From contig CAIWVW010000004.1 in assembly GCA_903916255.1 (NCBI GenBank), positions 1-64,000 of the forward strand: a stretch of DNA of 64,000 nucleotides, written 5' to 3'. Position numbers and translations under genes: made by a program. The stretch comes from an uncultured Bacteroidota bacterium. GTDB lineage: Bacteria > Bacteroidota > Bacteroidia > JABEUT01. The first letter of the stretch is position 1, and each line of letters opens with the position of its first letter. The notes beneath the pieces were generated by a model that saw nothing but the letters and a program-made list of their open reading frames with translations, made no database searches and had not been told where the DNA came from. This document shows, piece by piece, positions 48,339 to 59,218 of this stretch.

Positions 48339-51300
48339 CTACACTTCGAGTGTATTTTGTATATTTAATTTCACCTCCACATTATGCTCCACCCCATCAT
48401 CTGCAAGCGTAATTGTCTTATCCGCTTGCTCTACTCCATCAACAATAACTTGCATTTCAACTGCTAACTGCTCACTGCCAACTTCTAACTTTTTTTGTGT
48501 AAAGCAAATATGATACATCGTATTCCAGTAGCGATAATGTATTTTAAATGTTTCCCATTCTTCAGGCACACAAGGTGCAAATTTTAATTTGTTTGCGTCC
48601 TGTTTCATTCCGAGGAAATATTCTACTATAAGCTGGTACAACCAACCCGCAGAGCCGGTGTACCATGTCCATCCGCCTCGCCCTGCATGGGGTTCACGGG
48701 CATACACGTCAGCAGCTAACACATAAGGCTCTACTTTATAAATTGCAATCGCTTCCGCAGTTTTTCCATGGTTAATCGGGTTTATCATATTCAATAATTC
48801 CCACACCCGTTTATTATCGCCCAATTTGGCAAAGGCCATTATCATCCATACAGCGGCATGTGTATATTGCCCGCCATTCTCGCGTACTCCGGGCACGTAT
48901 CCTTTAATGTAACCGGGGTTTAAGTTAGACTTATCGAATGGAGGTTCTAATAACTGAATAATACCCGCATCTTTTTTTACAAGGTTTTTGTATGCCGACT
49001 CCATAGCGGTGTTAACGCGTTCGGGGCTTCCTGCACCTGATATTACCGACCAGCTTTGCGCAATGGAATCAATCTTGCATTCTTCATTAACTGATGACCC
49101 TAACGGTGTGCCATTATCAAACCAGGCGCGCTTGTACCACTCGCCATCCCATGCATTTTTATCAATATTTTCTTTTAATTGTTGTGCCTGCTTTTTGCAT
49201 TCTTCAGCAAACAAGTCCCCTTCGCCCCCATCCGGGGATTTGGAGGCATATAAGCGCGCAATTCCTTCAAACCTGATTAGTACATCATATAGAAAGAATG
49301 CCATCCACACACTTTCGCCTTTGCCTTCATTGCCTACTTTATCGTATCCGTCGTTCCAATCTCCCGCGCCAATTAAGGGCAGCCCGTGTTTCCCGAAAGT
49401 AAAGCCATGTTTTATGGCTTGCACACAATGGTCATAAAGTTTTACAGATGTATTCGATTTGGTTGGGGTATCGTAATACGATTCTTCCCCGGGGTTTAAT
49501 TGCCGCCCTTCAATAAATGAGACATTCTCATCCAGCACACCTGTATCTCCCGTTGTTGAAACATAAAGTGCAGTGGCGAGCGGTAACCAGAGATAATCGT
49601 CGGAGCAGCGGGTTCGCACACCATTTCCGATTGGAGGATGCCACCAATGCTGCACATCTCCTTCTTTAAACTGGCGGGAAGCAGATAGCAAAATTTGCCC
49701 GCGGGCCAGATGCGGCACCGTATGCAAAAGTGATAATACATCCTGCAACTGGTCCCTGTAGCCAAAGGCCCCTCCGGATTGATAAAACCCGCTGCGGCCC
49801 CATAGGCGGGAGGAAATTGTTTGGTAAGTGAGCCAGCCATTTGTAATCATATTTATTGCAGCATCCGGTGTTTCAACCTTTAATGCACCCATTATGTGGT
49901 TCCAGTTTTGTTTCACCCTTTCCAATGCATCATGGGCTACCGCACTTCCCCTGAATTGCCGTGCTGTTGCGCTTGCTTCAGCAGCGGTTTTTCCCGCTCC
50001 GAGGCGGAATATAATTTCATTCTCTTCGCCATCTGCCAAATCGAAAGGCACTTGGATGGCAGCACAAGGGTCCAGCGCAAGCCCAATCCTTCCTGAAAGT
50101 TTCATCCGGGACATGGCATCAGGATTTTGCAAAGTGCCATTGCGCCCGATAAATTCGGTTCTATCGGATGTGAATGTTTTCTTTATAAAATCCACATCAA
50201 AAAATGCGACACGCGAAGAAAATTCTGTATTGTAAGGGTTTTTTGCAAATAGCGCACCGCTGTCCGGGTCAACTTCTGTATGGGTGTACATGGCTGCTTT
50301 CATCCGGTTATTATCAAGAACCCACTCCGTATAGCCTGTAACGGAAAGCTTGCGCGCCCTGCCCGATTGGTTTTTTATTTTTAAAACAGTGAATTTTATT
50401 GCCGCATCAATATCTACATATACGGTCATTTCGGTATATATCCCATCTTCCATATGTTCAAATACGCTGTATCCAAAGCCATGACGGGTAATGTAAGGCG
50501 TTTCCCCGCCGCTCGGAAGAAGTGTGGTTGACCAGAACTGCCCGGTTTCATAATCCCGTATATAAAATGCTTCACCGCCTGAATCGCTTACAGGGTCATT
50601 GTTCCAGGGTGTAAGCCTTAGTTCATGGGCGTTTTCAGTCCATGTATAAGCAGAGCCGCTTTCTGAAACAACAGTTCCGAAATTTGGATTTGCAATTACA
50701 TTCACCCAAGGAGCGGGAGTCTTATTTTTATTGTCAACTACAATTACATACTCAAGCCCATCGGGAGTGAAGCCTCCTAATCCATTATGAAAAATTAAAT
50801 CAGTAGGCACCACTATCGGCGTTAAATCAGGTTGATACTTCTCCGGTTTTGTAATATATGGAATCACCAGCTTTGATAGAGGTTTGCGCTTAACATGGTC
50901 GGCTAATGTCCCACCGTTATCGGAAATATTAATGCGTGCAACCGTTTGAAATAAAATCCGGTCTTCGTTTGAAATCTGGTCAGAAGCTCTTACAAATACT
51001 CCACCCGGACGGTCGGTTAATTCAGCAGGAATCAAGGCTTGTATTTCATTTTGGAAAACTTGACGATAACCTCCATGTTCCTCGTTCCAAATAACCAAAT
51101 CGACGGCAAGCCCCTTTAAACGCCAATAAGCATGCGCTTGTATGAGCTGCTTTACCAACTGCATATTAGTCTGCTTCTCGATTTTTAAAAGGACAATGGG
51201 TAAATCGCCGGAAATGGAATAACCCCACAGGCCAGACTGTCCGCGGTGATTATTGATAAGTATAGCGGGGTCGGCACGGAATACGGGATTTGTAAATAAA

Positions 51301-54300
51301 ATAGAGCTTGCAAGTTTACCATACAATTGCGCATCCGCTTCCGACGCATTTATTTGCCGCAACACTATCTGGCTGTGTGTCCAAGATAATTCAAACACAC
51401 GGTCTTTATGCGGTTTGTCCTGGTATTTATCAATCAGGTTGCGGCAGGCATCCTGAGTATCGGCAATACCTATAACCATATCAATCGTAACTTTTTCTTC
51501 CGGTTCAAGAACAATTTTGTAACGGATTGCAACAATCGGGTCCAATACCGAACCCTGGTTTCCTGAAAGCGGTCCCGGTTTATTCATCACCTGCGGATTC
51601 ACAGTAGAATTTCTGCGACCAATAAATTCCAGGCGGTCGGTTTCGTAGGATACTTCCACTTTGTCTTTACCATGCAATGACATCAAATGGAACATCCACG
51701 GCAATTGTTCATCTGCGGAGCGCGGCCTGCGGGTGCAAAGGATTGCATGCTGCGACGGAATAATTTCGGTTTGCACGAAAAGGTTGCTGAATGCGGGCTG
51801 CATCAGGTCGGATGCTGCCGGTGCAAGCACTACTTCGGCATAGCTTGTAACTTCAATAATTCGGCGGACATCGGAACTGTTGGTAATAACAACCCTCCTT
51901 ATTTCAATATCATCTTCCGGTGAAACTACAATTTCTGTATGTGTTTCTATTTCGCTGTTGTTGTTTGTGAAATCTACACGCCCCTGCGAAAAAGCCGCTT
52001 CGTATTTATCGCCTTTTTTCAGTGTAGGCTGGTGTGCGTTTGACCAAAATGTTTCACTTTTCAAATCGCGTATATAGCAAAATGTCCCCCAGTTATCACA
52101 GGTGCCATCCTCGCGCCAGCGTGTAACGGCAAGGTTTTTCCAACGGCTGTATCCGCCTCCTGCATTTGTTACCATCACATGGTATCTGCCGTTCGATAAT
52201 AATTGCACTTCGGGAATTGGAGTGTTGGGAGTATTGATGATTCTGGTTTCAGTACCGCTCACAACATAATTTACATCTGTTATGTCTGTAGTATGCGCAA
52301 AGAATGTAGTTGCTTTAGGAATACGTTCTTGCAGTAATAGAAGTGTTGCCATAAACTGTGGCTCCGCCTCAAATAATTTTTGCATAGGTTGGTCAAGCAG
52401 CAGATAGGCCAGCGACAGCAGGCTCATCCCCTGATGATGCGCCATGAATGAATACACGATGGCATTGGTTTGGCCCGGAGCCAACCGGGATGGTGTGTAA
52501 TCTATTGCTTCATAAAACCCATATCGCCCTTCAAACCCTTTTTTGGCAAGCAGTTCCAGGTTTTCACATGCTTTTTCTGGCGCAACCATCAAAGCAAGCG
52601 CAGATGCATAGGGGGCAATAACGGAATCTTCTTCCAGTCCGCGTTTTAAACCAAGCCCCGGTGCGCCAAATGCACGATACTGGTAATTGGAATTAGCGTT
52701 TACCGTATTATATCCCGATTCAGAAATCCCCCATGGCAAGCCTGATTTTTTCCCGTATTTAATTTGCCATTCCACCGCTGCATTATACGTTTGGTCGAGC
52801 AGTGTATTTTCATAGGTGGGCATCACTAAAAGTGGCATAAGGTATTCGAACATCGAACCGCTCCAAGAGAGAAGAATAGGGTCTCCATTCACGTTAGTAA
52901 GCAAGCGCCCCAATGCAAACCAACTCTGTTCAGATAGTTTTCCTTGTGCAATACCAATAAAGGTACATAGCCTGGCTTCTGATGCAAGCAAATCGTAATA
53001 ACTTGCATCCATTCGGTGTTCCTGCACATTATACCCAATCGTAAACAAAGAGCTTGATTTATCCAATAAGAAATCCCATTCCATATCGGCCAGTTCATGA
53101 CTTTGCCGGGCAAGGGTTTCAGCTAAACTAATCCTTTCCTCCGCAAGCGCAATTGATTTTGATAAAGAAATTTTAAATGCTTCCAGCCACTCATTTTCGG
53201 AAGAAGTATTGCTTTCAGTTTTAGAATGGCTTACTATATTTTGAAGTTCCAGCGCAGTTTCCAATAATTCGAGCAATGTTGAATTTGTGTCCATTGAAAC
53301 AAGATATATGAATTTCGACGGGGCATTCATCAGCATGGCCCATGGCGCAAAAATTTGAAAATATTCATTGCTTTGCTCTATTTGCTTTTGTAATAATATC
53401 TTCCACCAGTAGATTTCACTCTGCACATCATTATTTAACTTATCAAAAATGGAACTGAATTTATTTGTTAATGCTTCTATATGATAAATTACTTCGTGCC
53501 GTGTAATCAGGTCAAGCTTGCAGATGTTATCCAAATCGATTTTAAATTGTTGCAAAAGCGCTTTATCCTTTTCCTCAATGGTGTCAATAAGCACGTATAA
53601 CGTATCCCGCAACCCTTCAAATAAATTCACGCCAATTATTTTTTGGTGCGGTATGGCAAGCAACCCTTGTTTGAGTATAATCAGATATCCGGCAAGGTTT
53701 CCGCTATCAACAGTGGATATATACTTTGGCAATAACGGGCTTAATGTTTCAGTATCATACCAATTATAAAAATGGCCCCTGTAGCGTTCCATTTTTTTCA
53801 TAGACTCTATTGTCTTTCTTGTTCGGTCAATAAATTCTCCGGTGGTAATATAGCCGAAATCCGAGGCAGATAAATTGGCAAGCAATGAAATGCCAATATT
53901 GGTTGGGGAAGTGCGGTGCGCTATTAATGAAACAGGTTGTTCCTGGAAATTATCAGGCGGCAAAAAATTATCTTCCTGCACAACAAACCGTTCAAAATAG
54001 CTCCAGGTTTTCCTTGCAACTTTCCTTAGGAAGATATTTTGTTCATCGGTAAGTGCTGCCACCGGTTTCGCAATCGGCCTGCTTATTCTCCATGTTATAA
54101 TGGGTGTAATAAACCACAGGAACAATATAGGACTGACAATGATTAACTTTCCGGGAGAATAAAATGCTATGTAGAAAAGTAATGTTGAAGCAAGAAATGG
54201 TTCAATCCACATGGAAGAATAACTATAAACTAATCGCTTTTGGTAGCTGGCTGACGAATTTGATGATGGGTTCCATTCAAGAAGTTTTTTCCGCGTTATG

Positions 54301-57089
54301 AGCATTCGGAAAAGCGTTAGCAGTATGGCCTTCACATTTGAATATGCTTCGTAGGGCAGGCATATCAACATAAATAAAGTTCTTACAGAAACATCCCAAA
54401 TGTTGTGAATTGAATTTCGTATGTGATGCGTGAAAATTACATTTTTGGGTTTATGGGCAATATCCCAAATGGAATTAATTATAATAGGGGTAAGAATGAT
54501 ACCTGAAACAATTATTGTCCATAATAAAGAAGACGGCAGCACAATCCAGGCTGCAACCAGTAAGACCGTAAGTGTTATAGGAACAAGGCTTCGCCGTACA
54601 TTGTCGAATATTTTCCAACGCGATAAAGCGGATACCGGGTTTTTATGCCAATGCCGGTCCGACCCCGGAACAAAAGGTAAAAACCATGAAAAAATCTGCC
54701 AGTCACCGCGAACCCAGCGCGAGAACCTTTTCATATCGGCGCTATAACTCATAGGATATTTCTCAAACAATTGGACATCACTCAACAAGCCTGACCGCAC
54801 ATAACACCCCTCTAATAAATCATGGCTAAGAATGCTGTTTTCCGAAAATTTTCCTTCCAATACTTTTCTGAAAATATCAACCTCATAAATCCCTTTTCCT
54901 ATAAAGGAGCCCTCCTCGAATAAATCCTGATAAACATCGGATGATGCCCTTGTATAAGGGTCAATGCCGGGTACATTCCCATGCATGCGGGCATATACCG
55001 AACCGCTGATTCCGGGCAGGCTCACTGTTACTCTCGGTTGCAGGATGCCATATCCTTTTGTTATGCGTTTCTTACTTTCGTCATACCAGGCGTGGTTCAA
55101 CGGATGCGCCATTGACCCAATTAATTTACAGGCTGTACCAAGCGGCAATTCTGTATCAGCATCCAGTGTAATTACATATTTTATAAGCGGGAAAATGGAT
55201 TGGTCACCAATAATGTGTGAAAAATTTTCTTTTAATTCTCCGCGCAATAAAGAGTTCAACGCAGATAATTTGCCGCGCTTTCTTTCATACCCCATCCATG
55301 CATTTTCCTTAGGGTTCCAAAGCCGTGGACGATGAAAAAGAAAAAATAAATCATTTTTTTCTCTCCCGTATTTTTTGTTCAGCTCTTCAACTCTCTGCCG
55401 GGTAAGGCTAATGAGTGCTTCATCTTCCGGAAGTGTTTCCTGCGGTGCATCAGTAAAATCAGTTAATAAACCAAAATGTAAATTATTATTTCTATTTGCC
55501 AGAAAACGGATTTCTAATGCTTCAACCAGAACTTCTATTTCCGCAGCGTTAGCAAGCATTACGGGGATTACAACCAAGGTTCGGAATTCGGGCGGAATAT
55601 CCTTCGAGAAATCCATTCTGGGCAACAAATGCGGCTTAACCAATAAAGTAGAAATAAAATTAACAACTGATATTGCAAGCTGACTTATGCAGAGCAGTAG
55701 AAGTAAGGCGCTTGCGGCAAGAAGCCAATAGCTTTTTAAATCAGAATGGGCTCTCAGTAATATAGCTGCACTTAGTATTGCTGTAATTAATACGATTGAA
55801 CCAAAATAGACTATGAAGGCCTGCCGTTTCAATACTTGCCGCATTATTTGCATTGGCGGCTCGTGCATTTTTGCCTTGGTTTTGGTCAATTTCAGGCCAT
55901 CTCCAATCAGGTAATAACCAACATGCGATGTGCGTCCGCCTTTATGGTTTACGGATATATTTTCATGCGTTAATTGTATTGCAATCTTTGCAATTTCATG
56001 CTCCGATAGCTTGCTTTTCTTTGCAATGTCCTCTATAACGTGCCGGTACCTGTCGCGCGTGGCAAAATCCATTTGACTGTAAATTCCATTGGTATCTTGC
56101 CGCAATGTTTGTTCGACGATACTGTGCTTTTCGACAAAATCGCGCCAATCTACAGCGCCAATTAATCGAAGGCTGCCAATACTGTTGCTCATGGAAACCT
56201 GGTCAGCCGCCTGTTTTTGAATTTCCGCACTTACCAATTCTGAACTTGTCAGTCCGCTTTCCGCCAATTGCTGTTCAATCCAGTTAAGAGAGAGTGCCAA
56301 TTCCGGGCCTTTTCCGCGCAACTGGCGGGTTAATTCAGATACAAATGCGCTCCCGATAGGCGGATTGGAGCGCGCCATATCGGCAATTACCAATATCAGA
56401 TTTTTAGGGTCTTTTTCGGAAGTGTCAATCATTTGTCCGGCCCAGTATTCTGCGAGGTTCCTGTCGACCCTGTCGATTGCAATACGTGATGAAACACGTC
56501 GGAGGTTTTCTATCAATGCAAGGCGAAGCATAATGGGTATGGCCCATAATTCACCTAATTGCAAATTGGTGATGGTTTGGTAAGCCGTTATAAAACCGCC
56601 GAGGCTTTCCATATCTACCCTTCCGTCGCTGTGGGAAATTATTTGCAGAACGATGTCGTATATGCGTGTCAGCCCAACAGAATTACCCGTTACAAGTTGA
56701 GGCAAATCCTCGCTGTAATCTTTTGGAAAGTGCGTTTTAGCATTGCGGATATGTTCTTCTATAAGGTAAAAATTGTCAATCAGCCATTCACCTGCGGGTG
56801 TAATCTGGTATTTTCTTTTTATGGAATCAGCCAGAAGCTTCCGTACCTCGCTCAAAAGGATTTCATTATTTGAAAGCCGTTTGAGCAGATGGTCTTTCGA
56901 GGGCTTTGTACTTAATTTATGAATTCCCGCAAGGGCTTTTCCAAAACGCTCCATCTGGTCAGAACTGAATAATTCGGCCCGCAGAGGCTCCTCGTTCTGG
57001 TAACTAAGCTTGGAGTTTTTCGTTTGAAAAAGGCCCCTCATATTTGCTATGAGTTCATGGGCCGCAGGTATAAATTTTATTTTAGCCAT
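48339..57089 (-). CDS. giant cyclic beta-1,2-glucan synthase-like protein (GT84 + glucoamylase-like + GH94)
   Basis: 2916 aa; GT segment VITLDADTELPLGTACKLIGSMAHPLNHAWYD, SHDLLEGCYVRSGLLSDVQLFEKYPMSYSADMKRFSRWVRGDWQ; glucoamylase-like SESGYNTVNANSNYQYRAFGAPGLGLKRG; GH94 GRSGFYQSGGAFGYRDQLQDVLSLLHTVPHLARGQILLSASRQFKEGDVQHWWHPPIGNGVRTRCSDDYLWLP and GAGDWNDGYDKVG. Confidence 0.93.
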   Translation of the reverse strand: MAKIKFIPAAHELIANMRGLFQTKNSKLSYQNEEPLRAELFSSDQMERFGKALAGIHKLSTKPSKDHLLKRLSNNEILLSEVRKLLADSIKRKYQITPAGEWLIDNFYLIEEHIRNAKTHFPKDYSEDLPQLVTGNSVGLTRIYDIVLQIISHSDGRVDMESLGGFITAYQTITNLQLGELWAIPIMLRLALIENLRRVSSRIAIDRVDRNLAEYWAGQMIDTSEKDPKNLILVIADMARSNPPIGSAFVSELTRQLRGKGPELALSLNWIEQQLAESGLTSSELVSAEIQKQAADQVSMSNSIGSLRLIGAVDWRDFVEKHSIVEQTLRQDTNGIYSQMDFATRDRYRHVIEDIAKKSKLSEHEIAKIAIQLTHENISVNHKGGRTSHVGYYLIGDGLKLTKTKAKMHEPPMQIMRQVLKRQAFIVYFGSIVLITAILSAAILLRAHSDLKSYWLLAASALLLLLCISQLAISVVNFISTLLVKPHLLPRMDFSKDIPPEFRTLVVIPVMLANAAEIEVLVEALEIRFLANRNNNLHFGLLTDFTDAPQETLPEDEALISLTRQRVEELNKKYGREKNDLFFLFHRPRLWNPKENAWMGYERKRGKLSALNSLLRGELKENFSHIIGDQSIFPLIKYVITLDADTELPLGTACKLIGSMAHPLNHAWYDESKKRITKGYGILQPRVTVSLPGISGSVYARMHGNVPGIDPYTRASSDVYQDLFEEGSFIGKGIYEVDIFRKVLEGKFSENSILSHDLLEGCYVRSGLLSDVQLFEKYPMSYSADMKRFSRWVRGDWQIFSWFLPFVPGSDRHWHKNPVSALSRWKIFDNVRRSLVPITLTVLLVAAWIVLPSSLLWTIIVSGIILTPIIINSIWDIAHKPKNVIFTHHIRNSIHNIWDVSVRTLFMLICLPYEAYSNVKAILLTLFRMLITRKKLLEWNPSSNSSASYQKRLVYSYSSMWIEPFLASTLLFYIAFYSPGKLIIVSPILFLWFITPIITWRISRPIAKPVAALTDEQNIFLRKVARKTWSYFERFVVQEDNFLPPDNFQEQPVSLIAHRTSPTNIGISLLANLSASDFGYITTGEFIDRTRKTIESMKKMERYRGHFYNWYDTETLSPLLPKYISTVDSGNLAGYLIILKQGLLAIPHQKIIGVNLFEGLRDTLYVLIDTIEEKDKALLQQFKIDLDNICKLDLITRHEVIYHIEALTNKFSSIFDKLNNDVQSEIYWWKILLQKQIEQSNEYFQIFAPWAMLMNAPSKFIYLVSMDTNSTLLELLETALELQNIVSHSKTESNTSSENEWLEAFKISLSKSIALAEERISLAETLARQSHELADMEWDFLLDKSSSLFTIGYNVQEHRMDASYYDLLASEARLCTFIGIAQGKLSEQSWFALGRLLTNVNGDPILLSWSGSMFEYLMPLLVMPTYENTLLDQTYNAAVEWQIKYGKKSGLPWGISESGYNTVNANSNYQYRAFGAPGLGLKRGLEEDSVIAPYASALALMVAPEKACENLELLAKKGFEGRYGFYEAIDYTPSRLAPGQTNAIVYSFMAHHQGMSLLSLAYLLLDQPMQKLFEAEPQFMATLLLLQERIPKATTFFAHTTDITDVNYVVSGTETRIINTPNTPIPEVQLLSNGRYHVMVTNAGGGYSRWKNLAVTRWREDGTCDNWGTFCYIRDLKSETFWSNAHQPTLKKGDKYEAAFSQGRVDFTNNNSEIETHTEIVVSPEDDIEIRRVVITNSSDVRRIIEVTSYAEVVLAPAASDLMQPAFSNLFVQTEIIPSQHAILCTRRPRSADEQLPWMFHLMSLHGKDKVEVSYETDRLEFIGRRNSTVNPQVMNKPGPLSGNQGSVLDPIVAIRYKIVLEPEEKVTIDMVIGIADTQDACRNLIDKYQDKPHKDRVFELSWTHSQIVLRQINASEADAQLYGKLASSILFTNPVFRADPAILINNHRGQSGLWGYSISGDLPIVLLKIEKQTNMQLVKQLIQAHAYWRLKGLAVDLVIWNEEHGGYRQVFQNEIQALIPAELTDRPGGVFVRASDQISNEDRILFQTVARINISDNGGTLADHVKRKPLSKLVIPYITKPEKYQPDLTPIVVPTDLIFHNGLGGFTPDGLEYVIVVDNKNKTPAPWVNVIANPNFGTVVSESGSAYTWTENAHELRLTPWNNDPVSDSGGEAFYIRDYETGQFWSTTLLPSGGETPYITRHGFGYSVFEHMEDGIYTEMTVYVDIDAAIKFTVLKIKNQSGRARKLSVTGYTEWVLDNNRMKAAMYTHTEVDPDSGALFAKNPYNTEFSSRVAFFDVDFIKKTFTSDRTEFIGRNGTLQNPDAMSRMKLSGRIGLALDPCAAIQVPFDLADGEENEIIFRLGAGKTAAEASATARQFRGSAVAHDALERVKQNWNHIMGALKVETPDAAINMITNGWLTYQTISSRLWGRSGFYQSGGAFGYRDQLQDVLSLLHTVPHLARGQILLSASRQFKEGDVQHWWHPPIGNGVRTRCSDDYLWLPLATALYVSTTGDTGVLDENVSFIEGRQLNPGEESYYDTPTKSNTSVKLYDHCVQAIKHGFTFGKHGLPLIGAGDWNDGYDKVGNEGKGESVWMAFFLYDVLIRFEGIARLYASKSPDGGEGDLFAEECKKQAQQLKENIDKNAWDGEWYKRAWFDNGTPLGSSVNEECKIDSIAQSWSVISGAGSPERVNTAMESAYKNLVKKDAGIIQLLEPPFDKSNLNPGYIKGYVPGVRENGGQYTHAAVWMIMAFAKLGDNKRVWELLNMINPINHGKTAEAIAIYKVEPYVLAADVYAREPHAGRGGWTWYTGSAGWLYQLIVEYFLGMKQDANKLKFAPCVPEEWETFKIHYRYWNTMYHICFTQKKLEVGSEQLAVEMQVIVDGVEQADKTITLADDGVEHNVEVKLNIQNTLEV

Positions 57090-57092
57090 ACG

Positions 57093-58733
57093 TTATACTA
57101 AAGCAGCATTGACAATATCCTGCGCTTCATCAATAATTTTCTTTACATGGTCCTTTCCTGAAAAACTCTCCGCATAAATCTTATAAATATCTTCCGTTCC
57201 GGATGGGCGGGCTGCAAACCAGCTGTTTTCTGTAACAACCTTTACACCCCCAATTGATGCATTGTTCCCCGGGGCTACAGTGATGATATTTTTTATTTCT
57301 TCTCCCGCTAAATCTTTATGTTTTATTTGGGAAGCGGAAAGTTTTTTCAGCTTTTCTTTTTGCTGGGGTGTTGCTTTTGCTTCAATCCTTTCATATACAG
57401 GTTCACCTAACTCTTTTGTAAGTTCATTATATAATATGCCGGGGTCTTTACCCATTTTTGCAGTAATCTCTGCCGAGAGTAATGCCGGAATAAAGCCATC
57501 CTTATCGGTGGTCCACACACTTCCGTCTAAACGGGAGAATGATGCACCTGCGCTTTCTTCCCCGCCAAAACAAAGTGATTTATCCAGCAAACCTTCAACG
57601 AACCATTTGAAACCAACAGGCACCTCATACAGTTTTCTTCCAAGCTTTGAAGTGATGCGGTCAATTAACTGTGTGCTTACAACAGTTTTGCCTACTGCTG
57701 CCGCTTTCGACCACCCCGGACGATTTTGCAGGAGATAAAAAACAGCAACCGATAAATAATGATTGGGGTTTAATAGCCCTGCGCTTTTTGTAACAATTCC
57801 ATGCCGGTCGTGGTCCGTGTCGCAGGCAAAAGAAATATCAAAATAGTCTTTCATTTCAATCAACCTTTGCATGGCGTAAGGAGATGAGGGGTCCATACGG
57901 ATTTGCCCATCCCAATCCACGGTCATGAAACTAAATGTAGGGTCGACTATTTTATTTACGACAGTCAAATCCAAATGATAGCGCTCTGCAATCGGCTCCC
58001 AGTAGTGCACTCCGGCACCACCAAGCGGGTCAACGCCCATTTTTATTTTCGACTTACGGATGGCATCCATGTCAATTACATTCCCAAGGTCATTTATATA
58101 GGTATGTAAATAATCATGCCGATGTGTGGTAGAAGCATGGAGCGCTTTATCAAAAGAAATCCGTTTCACTTCCTTAAGTTTATTCTCCAGTAATTCGTTT
58201 GCTTTTGCCTCAATCCAATTGGTGACTTCAGTTCCTGCCGGCCCGCCATTTGGCGGATTATATTTAAAACCTCCGTCGTCAGGCGGATTATGCGATGGCG
58301 TAATTACAATACCATCCGCCAAACCGATTTTCCTTCCGTAATTATATTTTAAAATAGCGTGGGAAATAACGGGAGTAGGGGTGTATTCATCACCTTCGGC
58401 AATCATTACTTCCACGCCATTGGCCGCAAGCACTTCCATGGTAGTTGCAAAAGCAGGAGCCGAGAGCGCATGGGTATCGAAGCCCAAATATAATGGCCCA
58501 TCGAATTTTTGTATTTTCCTATAGAGACAAATAGCTTGTGTAATTGCAAGAATATGGTTTTCGTTAAAAGCATTATCTAAAGAGGAACCCCGATGGCCGG
58601 ATGTTCCGAATGAAACACATTGAGAAGGGGTGGAAGGGTCCGGTATTCCCGCATAATAGGCTGTTAAAAGCCTGGGTACATTTACCAGCATATTTTGTTC
58701 CGCCGGTTTTCCGGCATAAGGGCTTATTTCCAT
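57093..58733 (-). CDS. pgm: phosphoglucomutase (alpha-D-glucose phosphate-specific)
   Basis: SFGTSGHRGSSLDNAFNENHILAITQAIC, VITPSHNPPDDGGFKYNPPNGGPA, DTDHDRHGIV, GGEESAGASF, RPSGTEDIYKIYAESF. ATG at 58733 ([10 protein letters not shown]) preferred over ORF-track 58844; one-base TAATG overlap with rpiB. Confidence 0.97.
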   Translation of the reverse strand: MEISPYAGKPAEQNMLVNVPRLLTAYYAGIPDPSTPSQCVSFGTSGHRGSSLDNAFNENHILAITQAICLYRKIQKFDGPLYLGFDTHALSAPAFATTMEVLAANGVEVMIAEGDEYTPTPVISHAILKYNYGRKIGLADGIVITPSHNPPDDGGFKYNPPNGGPAGTEVTNWIEAKANELLENKLKEVKRISFDKALHASTTHRHDYLHTYINDLGNVIDMDAIRKSKIKMGVDPLGGAGVHYWEPIAERYHLDLTVVNKIVDPTFSFMTVDWDGQIRMDPSSPYAMQRLIEMKDYFDISFACDTDHDRHGIVTKSAGLLNPNHYLSVAVFYLLQNRPGWSKAAAVGKTVVSTQLIDRITSKLGRKLYEVPVGFKWFVEGLLDKSLCFGGEESAGASFSRLDGSVWTTDKDGFIPALLSAEITAKMGKDPGILYNELTKELGEPVYERIEAKATPQQKEKLKKLSASQIKHKDLAGEEIKNIITVAPGNNASIGGVKVVTENSWFAARPSGTEDIYKIYAESFSGKDHVKKIIDEAQDIVNAALV

Positions 58734-59218
58734 TAGTGTTTTAAATTTTGAGTTTTCTCGAGTTCCGCAACTTTTGCCAGGCGACGGATATGCCTTTCGA
58801 CATCGATGAATTTTGCAGCCAAAAAAATGGTTGTGAGTTTCCATGCAAGGGTGTGGTCAACAACGCGGCCGCCAAGGCACATCATATTCATGTCATCGTC
58901 TTCTACCCCTTGATTGGCTGAAAATTTTTCATTAATCAGGCAAGCCCTTACTCCATTCACTTTATTTGCGGCTATGCAAGCCCCGACCCCGCTGCCGCAA
59001 ATGGCTATGCCACGGGTAATCTCACCTTTTGCTATTGCAAAGGCAAGTGGAATTACATAATCAGGATAATCATCCTGCGGCTTCATTTCGCTGTCGCCAA
59101 AATCTATTACCTCATATCCTGCTTCATTCAGTTTCTCCAATAAGTATTCCTTCAGTTCAAATCCTGCATGGTCCGCTGCAATACCAATATGTTCTATTTT
59201 CTCCGGATGATTATTCAT
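58733..59218 (-). CDS. rpiB: ribose-5-phosphate isomerase B
   Basis: [65 protein letters not shown]. Confidence 0.97.
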   Translation of the reverse strand: MNNHPEKIEHIGIAADHAGFELKEYLLEKLNEAGYEVIDFGDSEMKPQDDYPDYVIPLAFAIAKGEITRGIAICGSGVGACIAANKVNGVRACLINEKFSANQGVEDDDMNMMCLGGRVVDHTLAWKLTTIFLAAKFIDVERHIRRLAKVAELEKTQNLKH

